Source: Bacteroidales bacterium
GTDB taxonomy: Bacteria; Bacteroidota; Bacteroidia; Bacteroidales; NBLH01
Reading direction: 5' to 3'
NCBI GenBank assembly: GCA_016937695.1
Contig: JAFGWC010000085.1
Coordinates: 1-36,281, forward strand
DNA: 36,281 nt
Shown here in pieces: positions 10,022 through 17,878 of the stretch. Position 1 is the stretch's first letter. Every line of letters begins with the position of its first letter. The translations under genes were made by a program, and so were the position numbers. Under the pieces are notes generated by a model. The model was not told the DNA's origin. It worked only from the letters and a program-made list of their open reading frames with translations, and did no database searches.

Positions 10022-10029
10022 TAACTTTG
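10022..10029 (+). promoter_or_regulatory. Bacteroidota-type -7 promoter box (TAACTTTG) before the 10058 gene
   Basis: TAACTTTG matches the TAnnTTTG consensus and lies 28 bases before the ATG at 10058, leaving a short leader. A weak TTTC at about 9996 could serve as the -33 element with slightly long spacing. Confidence 0.45.
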
Positions 10030-10057
10030 GGTTTCAAATATAAATATTTCTAAACAA

Positions 10058-11107
10058 ATGAAAATTTTAATAATAATATTACTACTATTTAATTTTAATA
10101 TAATTAATGCCCAAGAAGAAATCACAACAAAAATTATAAGTGATTCGTACATTAGAATTATGTTTTATAATGTTGAAAATTTATTTGATACAAAAAACGA
10201 CAGCATAAAAAATGATGACGAATTTTTACCTACAAATGACAAATTTTGGACATCAAAAAAATATTATGCAAAAGTAAATCAAATATCAAAAGTTATTGCT
10301 GCAATTGGAAAATGGAATCCGCCTGCCATTATTGGTTTATGCGAAATTGAAAATAGATATGCTTTAAACAGCTTAGTTAATTATTCGTCCTTAAAAAATC
10401 TGAATTATAAAATTATTCATAAAGAATCGCCTGATTTTAGAGGAATTGATGTTGCTTTAATTTATAAGGAAAACTTATTTAAAGTAATTTTTTACAAAGC
10501 AATTGAAATAAATTTTCCATTTTCACCAGAAAGCACAACTCGTGATATTTTATACGTTAAAGGAACAACAAAAACAAAAGATACACTTCATGTTTTTGTA
10601 AATCATTGGCCTTCGAGGTGGGGCGGGCAAATGCAGTCTGAAGAAAGAAGGATGTTTGTAGCTTCTGTATTAAAAAATACGACAGATTCAATTTTTATTA
10701 CTGATAAAAATGCAAGTATTGTAATAATGGGTGATTTTAATGATTATCCATATAATAAAAGCCTTACAGAAGTTTTAAAAGCTAACAGAGAATATTCTGA
10801 TATTCAGCCAGATAAGCTATATAATTTAAGTGCATATTTACAAGAAGCCAGCAATTTAGGAACTCACAAACACGAAGGTAAATGGGGAGTTTTAGATCAG
10901 ATTATTGTTTCCGGTTCTCTTTTAAATACAAAAAACAAAACATTTACTTCAAAAGAAAATGTTCATATTTTTGATGCTGACTTTTTATTGGTTGAAGATG
11001 AAGCTTATTCTGGCAAAAAACCTTACAGAACATATATTGGTTTTAGGTATATTGGTGGTTTTAGCGATCATTTACCAGTGTATTTAGATGTTTTTTTTAA
11101 TGATTAA
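10058..11107 (+). CDS. Secreted endonuclease/exonuclease/phosphatase-family protein
   Basis: A 349-residue protein with a signal peptide (hydrophobic residues 2-17, cleavage after about NAQ) and one EEP domain. The family's metal and phosphate-binding motifs are in order: MFYNVENLFD (Asn), GLCEIEN (metal-binding Glu), RGIDVALIY, VNHWPSR, IVIMGDFND (Asp/Asn) and the C-terminal SDHLPVYLDV (Asp-His). EEP members hydrolyse phosphodiesters in nucleic acids or phosphate esters in lipids and nucleotides. This branch, with NVENLFD and GDFND, is common in Bacteroidota as an exported endonuclease-like protein of unknown substrate. It starts a plus-strand run; the macro-domain gene begins 30 bases after its stop, so the two may be co-transcribed. 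All catalytic positions appear present. Confidence 0.85.
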   Translation: MKILIIILLLFNFNIINAQEEITTKIISDSYIRIMFYNVENLFDTKNDSIKNDDEFLPTNDKFWTSKKYYAKVNQISKVIAAIGKWNPPAIIGLCEIENRYALNSLVNYSSLKNLNYKIIHKESPDFRGIDVALIYKENLFKVIFYKAIEINFPFSPESTTRDILYVKGTTKTKDTLHVFVNHWPSRWGGQMQSEERRMFVASVLKNTTDSIFITDKNASIVIMGDFNDYPYNKSLTEVLKANREYSDIQPDKLYNLSAYLQEASNLGTHKHEGKWGVLDQIIVSGSLLNTKNKTFTSKENVHIFDADFLLVEDEAYSGKKPYRTYIGFRYIGGFSDHLPVYLDVFFND

Positions 11108-11137
11108 AATTTTTATTGCAATTATAAATTGACATAA

Positions 11138-11647
11138 ATGACTGTAATTAAATTATTTAGAGGCGATATTACAAAATTAGAAGTAGATGCTATTGTAAAT
11201 GCTGCAAATTCGACATTATTAGGCGGCGGAGGTGTTGATGGCGCAATACACAGAGCTGCAGGAATAGAACTTTTAAATGAATGCAAAACTTTAAATGGCT
11301 GTAAAACAGGAAGTTCTAAAATAACATCTGCATATAAACTGCCTTCAAAATTTGTAATTCATACTGTTGGTCCGGTTTGGCGAGGCGGAAACAGAAATGA
11401 AGAAGAATTGTTAAAATCTTGTTATTCTACAAGTTTAAAATTAGCTGTTGATAATAACATAAAAAGCATTGCATTTCCGAATATCAGCACAGGAGTATAT
11501 AAATTTCCTAAAGAGAAAGCAGCTGAAATAGCAATTAATGAAGTAAAAGATTTTATCAAATATAATGATAGCTTAGAAAAAATAATATTTGCAATTTTTG
11601 ATGTTGAAAATTACGAAATATATGAAAATATTTTAAAAAGAGAATAA
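11138..11647 (+). CDS. Macro-domain protein, probable O-acetyl-ADP-ribose deacetylase
   Basis: A 169-residue single macro domain of the YmdB/MacroD type. [19 protein letters not shown] at the start, [14 protein letters not shown] for the diphosphate-binding loop, and [12 protein letters not shown] for the second loop are all intact. Relatives bind ADP-ribose and remove it or O-acetyl groups from ADP-ribose and from mono-ADP-ribosylated proteins. It has no signal peptide, so it should be cytosolic, unlike the exported EEP protein 30 bases upstream. There is no ADP-ribosyltransferase or sirtuin gene in the window to suggest a specific partner. The function is assigned by family only; length and motifs fit well. 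Confidence 0.9.
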   Translation: MTVIKLFRGDITKLEVDAIVNAANSTLLGGGGVDGAIHRAAGIELLNECKTLNGCKTGSSKITSAYKLPSKFVIHTVGPVWRGGNRNEEELLKSCYSTSLKLAVDNNIKSIAFPNISTGVYKFPKEKAAEIAINEVKDFIKYNDSLEKIIFAIFDVENYEIYENILKRE

Positions 11648-11703
11648 TCCCACACATCTCAAAAAAAACAGATAATTAGCTAATAATCAAAAACTTATAA
11701 TAA

Positions 11704-12564
11704 ATGAATAAAGAAACAATTAATTATATTTTACTAATATCAATAACAATTGCAATTGCAGTAACTATTGCAACTATTTTAAGAAAACTAATAGGCTTAT
11801 TTGTGTCAAAATATTCTGAAAAATTAAAAACAGATCCAACAAATTTTTCTTTTCTAAAAAACTCTGTCGGGTTTATAATTTATACAGCAGCAATAATCTT
11901 TATTTTTTTAAAAATACCATATTTAAAATCATTAGGAGCTGCATTATTTGCCGGAGCAGGAATTGTTGCAGTAGTTGTTGGTTTTGCATCGCAAAAAGCT
12001 TTTGCCAATATTATTAGCGGAATATTTATACTGATATTCAAACCATTTAAAATATCAGACATAATAGAAATAAGCAACGAAAAAAAAGGAGTTGTAGAAG
12101 AAATAACTTTAAGACACACAATTATTAAAGATTATGAAAACAGACGAATAATTATACCAAACAGCATTATAAGCGAAGAAACTATCACAAACAGTAATAT
12201 TCAGGATGAAAAAATAAGAAAACATATAGAGTTTTCGATAAGTTATGATTCGGATATTGATAAAGCAATTGAAATAATTCGCCAAGAAGCTATAAATCAC
12301 TCATTTACAATAGACAACAGAAATGAAGAAGATAAAAAAGATGATAAACCAATTGTTGATGTAAGATTAATTGCTCTTTCCGAATATTCTGTTGATTTAA
12401 AGGCATTTGTGTGGACAGAAAGTAATGATAATGCCTATAATTTAAAATGCGATTTACTAAAATCTGTTAAAGAAAAATTTGAAAATGAAGGAATTGAAAT
12501 TCCATTCCCTTATCGAACAATAGTTTATAAAAAAAAATTAAATTATGGCAAAAAAAACAATTAA
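11704..12564 (+). CDS. Small-conductance mechanosensitive channel, MscS family
   Basis: A 286-residue MscS-type channel that opens when the inner membrane is stretched and releases solutes on osmotic downshock. Two hydrophobic helices at about 5-27 and 48-70 are followed by the pore helix with the Gly/Ala pattern GAALFAGAGIVAVVVGFASQ, then the beta-domain signatures FKISDIIEI and RRIIIPNSII and the alpha/beta C-terminal domain. This is the compact three-helix form with no extra sensor domain. Its last 20 bases overlap the corA start in another frame, which suggests coupled translation and joint expression. It follows the macro-domain gene by 56 bases. Confidence 0.9.
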   Translation: MNKETINYILLISITIAIAVTIATILRKLIGLFVSKYSEKLKTDPTNFSFLKNSVGFIIYTAAIIFIFLKIPYLKSLGAALFAGAGIVAVVVGFASQKAFANIISGIFILIFKPFKISDIIEISNEKKGVVEEITLRHTIIKDYENRRIIIPNSIISEETITNSNIQDEKIRKHIEFSISYDSDIDKAIEIIRQEAINHSFTIDNRNEEDKKDDKPIVDVRLIALSEYSVDLKAFVWTESNDNAYNLKCDLLKSVKEKFENEGIEIPFPYRTIVYKKKLNYGKKNN

Positions 12565-13600
12565 CAGAAAAACAGTTTATCCAAATAATCCGGTTTTTAC
12601 AGGAAATATTTATGAAAAAGAAATAAGTATTCAATTATTCACATACAATAAAGACACATATACAGAAAAGTCAAAATTTTCGGAAAAAGAATTTAAAGGA
12701 TTTAATGATTTATCTGCTCAACATTGGCTTAATATTCATGGAATTCACGATACTGAAATTATATCTGAAATCTGTAATAAATTGAAAATACATAATTTGG
12801 TAATTCAGGATATTCTTGATGTAAATCAAAGACCAAAATTTCAGGAATATGAAAACTATTGCTTTTTTTCTATAAAATCGATGTTAACATCTGATAATCA
12901 AGAAATTGAATCAGAACAATTAAGCTTTATATTAGGAAAAAATTTTTTGGTTTCTTTTCAAGAAAGAAAAGCGGATTATTTTGATCATGTTAGAGAAAGG
13001 ATTAAAAATAAAGTAGGAATTTTAAGAGAAAGAACAACAGATTACTTATTATTTTTATTATTAGAATCTATTTTGGATAATTATTTTATGTCAATAGATA
13101 ATATTGAAAAGAATATTGAAAACTTTGAAATTTCAGATTTGAATTCAGACCCATCTCCCACTCTTTTAAAAGCAATAGAATTGTATAGAAGAGAAATACA
13201 TTTAATAAAAAAAACTATAATTCCAATTAAAGAATTTGTTGTAAAAATTGAAATTGAAAAATTCGAACCTATAGATATAGAGAACATTAAATATTTTCTA
13301 GAACTTAAAGATTTATGTCTAATGCTTATTGATAATTGCGATAAAATAGATTTACGACTAGAAAGTAGTATAAATTTATTTTTCTCTTTGCAAGGTCATC
13401 GTATGAATCAGGTAATGAAAACATTAACAGTAGTAGCAACAATTTTTATCCCACTAACTTTTATAGCAGGAGTTTATGGTATGAATTTTAAAAATATGCC
13501 GGAATTATCGTGGAAATGGGGATATTTTAGTGTTTGGATTATAATGCTTTCTGTACTCGCTGGAATGTTAGTTTATTTTAAACAGAAAAAATGGTTTTAA
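12545..13600 (+). CDS. corA: CorA-family magnesium/cobalt transporter
   Basis: A 351-residue CorA channel that brings Mg2+ (also Co2+/Ni2+) into the cell as a homopentamer. The cytoplasmic funnel covers about residues 1-285, including the long helix around IDNIEKNIENFEIS. Two C-terminal membrane helices follow, the first ending in the selectivity motif YGMNF (GMN at 312-314), then MPELSWKWG in the external loop, and the positively charged tail KQKKWF. Length and motif are standard. The start overlaps the mscS 3' end, so this pair is probably one translationally coupled unit for ion and osmotic homeostasis. Zn2+ export, seen in the related ZntB, cannot be excluded from sequence alone. Confidence 0.92.
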   Translation: MAKKTINRKTVYPNNPVFTGNIYEKEISIQLFTYNKDTYTEKSKFSEKEFKGFNDLSAQHWLNIHGIHDTEIISEICNKLKIHNLVIQDILDVNQRPKFQEYENYCFFSIKSMLTSDNQEIESEQLSFILGKNFLVSFQERKADYFDHVRERIKNKVGILRERTTDYLLFLLLESILDNYFMSIDNIEKNIENFEISDLNSDPSPTLLKAIELYRREIHLIKKTIIPIKEFVVKIEIEKFEPIDIENIKYFLELKDLCLMLIDNCDKIDLRLESSINLFFSLQGHRMNQVMKTLTVVATIFIPLTFIAGVYGMNFKNMPELSWKWGYFSVWIIMLSVLAGMLVYFKQKKWF

Positions 13601-13630
13601 AATATAAAAAAAACAAAGAATACAACGCTT

Positions 13631-13647
13631 TAAAATTCAGAATTTTA
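13631..13647. terminator. Weak AT-rich hairpin between the convergent corA and Na/Pi genes
   Basis: TAAAATTC and GAATTTTA form a short inverted repeat in the 72-base gap between convergent genes. It has little GC and no clear T tract, so it is at best a poor bidirectional terminator. Confidence 0.25.
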
Positions 13648-13672
13648 GCTTTACTTTCTTTGCTTAAAGATT

Positions 13673-14149
13673 TTACTTTTTGGCTTCTTGAATAGACTCG
13701 GTAACATTAATAATATAATCTGCTAATTTCTCAGCCGTAGAAAAAAGCTCGTTGTAAATAACGCCTGTTTTATAATTGTAAACTCCATCTTTTACGTTAA
13801 GTAAGTGTTCTTCACGCAATTGATTTCTGTAATTATTAATTTTCTCCTCCATTTCAATTGCTTTAGTAGAATTTATATCATTGTATTCAACAGTCAAATT
13901 TCTTTGCATTTCAGCTAAAGCTTCATCAACAAGAGCAAACATAGTAATCATATTTTGAATAATCTCTTCTGTAAACTCTATATTTCCATGCCTTTTCCTA
14001 TATAGGATTTTAGCTAAATTAAAACAAGAATCAGCAATACTTTCTATATCATCTATTAATTCAAACATAGCTCTAATACGCCTTGAGCTAATAACACTTA
14101 ATTCAGATTCAGAAACTTTAGTTAAATAATTAGCTATTTCAACTTCCAT
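13673..14149 (-). CDS. PhoU-like cytoplasmic tail of the disrupted Na/Pi cotransporter
   Basis: A 158-residue, all-helical open frame that matches the PhoU-like C-terminal domain fused to many Na/Pi cotransporters. Its segments SSRRIRAMFELIDDIESIAD and TSTAEKLADYIINV-like ending (residues about 137-150) are typical. It begins at MEVEIANYL, 14 codons after the in-frame TGA that separates it from the membrane part, and those 14 codons read YKKIEKYEDISDR as in intact homologues, so it is a gene fragment, not an independent phoU. PhoU-like domains usually regulate phosphate uptake; a free version could only do so if translation reinitiates here. Confidence 0.65.
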   Translation of the reverse strand: MEVEIANYLTKVSESELSVISSRRIRAMFELIDDIESIADSCFNLAKILYRKRHGNIEFTEEIIQNMITMFALVDEALAEMQRNLTVEYNDINSTKAIEMEEKINNYRNQLREEHLLNVKDGVYNYKTGVIYNELFSTAEKLADYIINVTESIQEAKK

Positions 14150-14188
14150 CCTATCACTTATATCTTCATATTTTTCAATCTTTTTATA

Positions 14189-15298
14189 TCATTTTTCAAA
14201 TTTTTTATCTTTTTCAGTTTCAAATAATTTTTTAACAAACTCAAACATATTAATTATTCGTTCGCCATAAACTCTGATTTCTTCTTGAGCCTGTAATATT
14301 GAAAGCTCAGAAGTAGAAAAAGTACCTACATTTATATATTTCAGTCTAAACTCTTCATCAGTATTTTTATCCGGAACAATTTTTTCTACAATCTTTACAA
14401 TAACCGGTGCAAACCATGCCAAAATCAAAACATTTGCAACATTAAAAATTGTATGAAAAAGCGATAAGGCTATTGGAATAGAGCTCGGATTTGTAAGCGG
14501 TGATTCTGCTCCCATTTCAATAACCAACCAATTAATTATATTAATAAATGGATGAAATAAAATCAAAATCCAAATTACACCAAAAGTGTTAAACAACAAA
14601 TGAGCTCTTGCCGCCCTTTTTGCAGATACATTAGCCACTAATGCTGCAAGGTTTGCAGTTATAGTTGTTCCGATATTTTCACCTAAAACCATAGCCGCTG
14701 CCATTTCAAAAGGAATTAATCCATTAAAGCACAGAACTAAAGTAAGAGCCATTGTAGCACTTGAAGACTGTATTACAATTGTTAATAAAGTACCAACAAA
14801 TAAAAATATTAATAAAGATAAATATCCCATATTAATATATTCGCCCAAAAAATTAAAAATCTCAGGATTGCTTTTTATATCAGGCACTGATTCTTTCAGA
14901 TATTGCAGGCCAATAAAAAGTAATGAAAACCCTATAATTAATTCACCTATAGATTTTCTTTTTGCATTTGTCGAAAATAAAAGTGGAAAACCTAATCCAA
15001 TTAATGGAATTGCAATTGCGCTCATTTTTACTTTAAAGCCAAGTATTGAAATTAACCATGCTGTAACTGTTGTTCCAATATTTGCACCCATAATAACACC
15101 AACAGACTCTGCAAGTGATAACAAGCCAGCATTTACAAAACTAATAACCATTACCGTTGTTGCTGATGATGATTGAATAACAGCTGTAATCAAGAAGCCA
15201 GTAAATATACCTTTTACTCTGTTAGATGTCATGGCAGCTAAAATGCTTCTCATCCTTTCACCGGCAACTTTTTGTAATGATTCACTCATCAGTTTCAT
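14189..15298 (-). CDS. Na+/phosphate cotransporter membrane core (fragment of the disrupted gene)
   Basis: This 369-residue open frame is the membrane part of a PNaS-family Na/Pi cotransporter. It contains both inverted Na_Pi_cotrans repeats, each with the QSSSAT signature (TAVIQSSSATTVM near residue 40 and TIVIQSSSATMAL near 175), and with GANIGTT and GENIGTT following them, which bind phosphate and sodium in the family. It starts at an internal methionine (MKLMSES) because the first helix is in another frame. The C-terminus ends at an in-frame TGA, directly before the PhoU-like part. If translated from 15298 it would lack most of its first membrane helix. The substrate would be inorganic phosphate, inferred from family. 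Confidence 0.7.
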   Translation of the reverse strand: MKLMSESLQKVAGERMRSILAAMTSNRVKGIFTGFLITAVIQSSSATTVMVISFVNAGLLSLAESVGVIMGANIGTTVTAWLISILGFKVKMSAIAIPLIGLGFPLLFSTNAKRKSIGELIIGFSLLFIGLQYLKESVPDIKSNPEIFNFLGEYINMGYLSLLIFLFVGTLLTIVIQSSSATMALTLVLCFNGLIPFEMAAAMVLGENIGTTITANLAALVANVSAKRAARAHLLFNTFGVIWILILFHPFINIINWLVIEMGAESPLTNPSSIPIALSLFHTIFNVANVLILAWFAPVIVKIVEKIVPDKNTDEEFRLKYINVGTFSTSELSILQAQEEIRVYGERIINMFEFVKKLFETEKDKKFEK

Positions 15299-15391
15299 CC
15301 CGAAAAGAAGCTTCCTAACGAACCTAAAAGAGTTAACACCTCAACAATTCCAAATTTCATTTGTTTTATTTTACTTTATTATTTTAGGCAT

Positions 15392-15399
15392 CAAAATTA
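15392..15399 (-). promoter_or_regulatory. Possible -7 box (TAATTTTG) for the Na/Pi gene
   Basis: The plus strand reads CAAAATTA, a minus-strand TAATTTTG, 32 bases upstream of the ATG at 15360. This position supports 15360 as the ancestral start. No clear -33 element. Confidence 0.35.
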
Positions 15400-15599
15400 T
15401 AATAATTCCTAAAAGAAAGAAATTTTGCATATATATTTTCGCATAATAATATCTCAAATATGTATATGTATTACTCTTAAAATGCAATAAATTAAATAAA
15501 ACACAATACTTTTTAACATAAATTATTGTTGTCTAGATTTTTATAAATTAGAAAAAGATTATATTGTTTTAATACAATTTCTGATTGAAAAAATAATTT

Positions 15600-15607
15600 T
15601 AACTTTG
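15600..15607 (+). promoter_or_regulatory. Bacteroidota-type promoter before the cation/proton antiporter gene
   Basis: TAACTTTG matches TAnnTTTG and lies 38 bases before the ATG at 15645. A TTTC at 15578-15581, 18 bases upstream, is a near match to the -33 TTTG. The remaining 15361-15590 stretch between the divergent genes is AT-rich with no other structure seen. Confidence 0.45.
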
Positions 15608-15644
15608 AATTTGAAGAAATCTTAATATAAATAAACTGTTTAAA

Positions 15645-17630
15645 ATGCATGAAATAGAAATAATTAAAGATCTAGTAATAATTTTTGGTCTTGCAAGTGT
15701 TGTTATTTTCTTATTTAATAAATTTAAGCTACCATCAGTTATTGGATTCCTAATAACAGGAATAATAGCCGGTCCGTATGGGCTTGGTTTAATAACAGAC
15801 AAGGAGAGTACAGACATATTAGCAGAAATAGGTGTCATACTTTTATTATTTACTATCGGTATTGAATTTTCATTTTCAAAACTAATTAGAATTAAAAGTA
15901 TAGTTCTAATTGGAGGTACTTTACAAATATTTATTACAATTTTTTCTGTTTTTGGATTACTTTCAATTATAGGAGTTTCATATAATATAGCAGTATTTAT
16001 AGGTTTTTTAGTTGCTTTAAGTAGCACAGCAATAATTCTTAAAGTGTTACAAGAAAAAGATCAAATTAACACACACCATGGAAAAATATCTTTAGGAATC
16101 CTCATTTTTCAGGATTTAATTATAGTTCCTATGATGCTATTTGTTCCTCTTTTATCTGGGAAATCGGACAATATAACATCCGAACTTATTGTAATGATAA
16201 TTAAGTCTTTAGTTTTAGTAGGAATTACTTTCGCTTTTGCCCGCTGGCTAGTACCATATTTGTTACATCAAATTGCTTTAAGCAAAAGTCAAGAGTTGTT
16301 TTTAATTACAATTATTGTTATTGGTTTTTCAATAGCAAATCTATCAGCAATGTTAGGTTTATCTTTAGCTTTAGGTGCATTTCTTGCAGGTTTGGCAATT
16401 TCAGAATCTGAATACAGTCATCATGCATTTGGAAATCTAGTTCCTTTTAGAGATATTTTCTCAGGTTTCTTTTTTGTTTCTATTGGTATGTTGCTGAATT
16501 TAAACTTTTTTATATCAAACATATTAATTATTCTGATTGTTACTTTTATACTGATAATTGTTAAATCAACAATTGTTGGATTTGTCAGCTTTGTGTTAGG
16601 ATATCCATTTAAAATAGCATTACGTTCGGGTTTTATTTTGGCTCAAATTGGTGAGTTTTCATTTATACTTGTGCAAATAGGACAACAAAATAAGCTAATT
16701 GACGGATTTTATTATCAACTTTTTTTAGCGGTTGCAATATTAAGTATGTCTGTAACTCCAATATTTATAATTTTTTCGGAAAAAATAACAAATCTATTAG
16801 CAAAAATCCCGATGCCTAAAGTTGTAAGAAAAGGATTTAAAAAATTACCCGAATCACATACTTACAATTTTACAAATCATACAATTTTGGTAGGCAATAA
16901 AATACAAGTTGACGGATTAATGAAATCATTAAAATTAGTAAATATTTCATTTGTAATTATTGATTTAGATGCTGACAGAGTTAGAGAATTGCAAACGCTT
17001 GGTATTAATGCTATTTATGGACATGCTCAATACGAATCTGTATTGGAGCATGCAAATATAAAAAATGCCAGAAATATGCTTCTATCTGTTAATGAAACAT
17101 ATGGAAATGCAAGCATTATAGGAGTTGCAAAATCATTAAATCCGAATATTAATATTATAGTAAGAACAAAATTTATTGAAGATTTAGAATATCTTTATCA
17201 AATTGGTGCCAATTATGTTATACCGATTGAATTTGAAACATCACTAGAGATGCTATCTAGAACTCTTAGTTACTATTTGGTTCCTCATGAAGAAATTGAA
17301 AAAACAATTGCTCAATTCCGCTCAGATGGATATAAAACTCTTAGAATTGAAGACGATAAACCTAATAAAAAAAAGGTTTATATTCCAAATTTTGAAATCT
17401 CTACCTTTATAGTTCATAAAAATTCAATTGCCATTAATAAAAGCATTAAAGAACTTGATTTACAAAACAAAACGGGCATTACTGTATTGGCCATAAAAAA
17501 GCAAGAAATTATTATTCCAAATCCTGATTCAGAAATAATTTTAGAATTTGGAGATACAATTTATACTTTAGGAAATTTTTATAATACTTCATGCTTTAAT
17601 GATATTCTTAATCAGGATTATGATAAATAA
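15645..17630 (+). CDS. CPA2-family monovalent cation:proton antiporter with RCK domains
   Basis: A 661-residue KefB/KefC-like transporter exchanging K+ or Na+ for protons across the inner membrane. Residues about 5-385 hold 12-13 hydrophobic helices with family signatures FLITGIIAGPYGLG, LLLFTIGIEF, GAFLAGLAISESEYSHH and LAQIGEFSFIL. A TrkA-N-like domain follows from about 410 (HTILVGNKIQVDG ... VIIDLDADRV ... GHAQYESVLEHA), then a TrkA-C domain near 575-655. The nucleotide-binding glycine motif, normally GxGxxG, reads GNKIQVDG and is degenerate, although the acidic residue at the end of the second strand (IIDLD) is kept. There is no KefF/KefG-type partner gene nearby. Cation preference is not resolved by sequence. 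Confidence 0.88.
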   Translation: MHEIEIIKDLVIIFGLASVVIFLFNKFKLPSVIGFLITGIIAGPYGLGLITDKESTDILAEIGVILLLFTIGIEFSFSKLIRIKSIVLIGGTLQIFITIFSVFGLLSIIGVSYNIAVFIGFLVALSSTAIILKVLQEKDQINTHHGKISLGILIFQDLIIVPMMLFVPLLSGKSDNITSELIVMIIKSLVLVGITFAFARWLVPYLLHQIALSKSQELFLITIIVIGFSIANLSAMLGLSLALGAFLAGLAISESEYSHHAFGNLVPFRDIFSGFFFVSIGMLLNLNFFISNILIILIVTFILIIVKSTIVGFVSFVLGYPFKIALRSGFILAQIGEFSFILVQIGQQNKLIDGFYYQLFLAVAILSMSVTPIFIIFSEKITNLLAKIPMPKVVRKGFKKLPESHTYNFTNHTILVGNKIQVDGLMKSLKLVNISFVIIDLDADRVRELQTLGINAIYGHAQYESVLEHANIKNARNMLLSVNETYGNASIIGVAKSLNPNINIIVRTKFIEDLEYLYQIGANYVIPIEFETSLEMLSRTLSYYLVPHEEIEKTIAQFRSDGYKTLRIEDDKPNKKKVYIPNFEISTFIVHKNSIAINKSIKELDLQNKTGITVLAIKKQEIIIPNPDSEIILEFGDTIYTLGNFYNTSCFNDILNQDYDK

Positions 17631-17719
17631 AATTAGTTATAATCAATTTTAGAATTCTTAATTATCAATATTTCATTAAAATCAATTAAAGAAAAAAAGA
17701 TATTTATAATTTAATTAAC

Positions 17720-17727
17720 TAAATTTG
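17720..17727 (+). promoter_or_regulatory. Possible -7 box (TAAATTTG) upstream of tnaA
   Basis: TAAATTTG matches TAnnTTTG, about 150 bases before the tnaA start, which would give a long leader. An eight-codon ORF (ATG at 17734, stop at 17760) lies in that leader but has no Trp codon, unlike E. coli TnaC. Confidence 0.35.
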
Positions 17728-17878
17728 CATAAAATGATTAAAATATTACATAATCTATGACTAAATATATACATGTTAATATTAAAGATAGAGATTCCTT
17801 CAGATAAGTAATTATACTTATAACACATTTTAATCAATCACTTACAATACAAATCAATAAATTTTAAAATATAATACT

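Larger units (their letters stand above)
13673..15360 (-). pseudogene. Na+/phosphate cotransporter with PhoU-like tail, disabled by a frameshift and an in-frame stop
   Basis: The original gene most likely ran from the ATG at 15360 to 13673. From that ATG the frame gives MKFGIVEVLTLLGSLG, the normal first helix of Bacteroidota Na/Pi cotransporters, but one nucleotide is missing at about 15299-15313 and this frame ends at a TGA at 15297-15295. The rest continues one frame over from MKLMSESLQK. A second lesion, TGA at 14191-14189, follows DKKFEK; reading through it in the same frame gives YKKIEKYEDISDR and then the downstream MEVEIANYL, exactly the join expected in an intact protein. Two independent lesions favour a decaying gene. 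Expression as two separate chains, sequencing error or strain polymorphism remain possible. A TAATTTTG box at 15399-15392 supports the upstream start. Confidence 0.8.

Noticed and set aside
14189-14191. Alternative genetic code with TGA read as an amino acid
   Set aside because: Only one gene shows an in-frame TGA, that gene also has a frameshift, and other genes use TGG for Trp and end normally.
17734-17760. TnaC-like leader peptide
   Set aside because: The eight-codon ORF has no Trp codon and no resemblance to TnaC; short ORFs are common by chance here.
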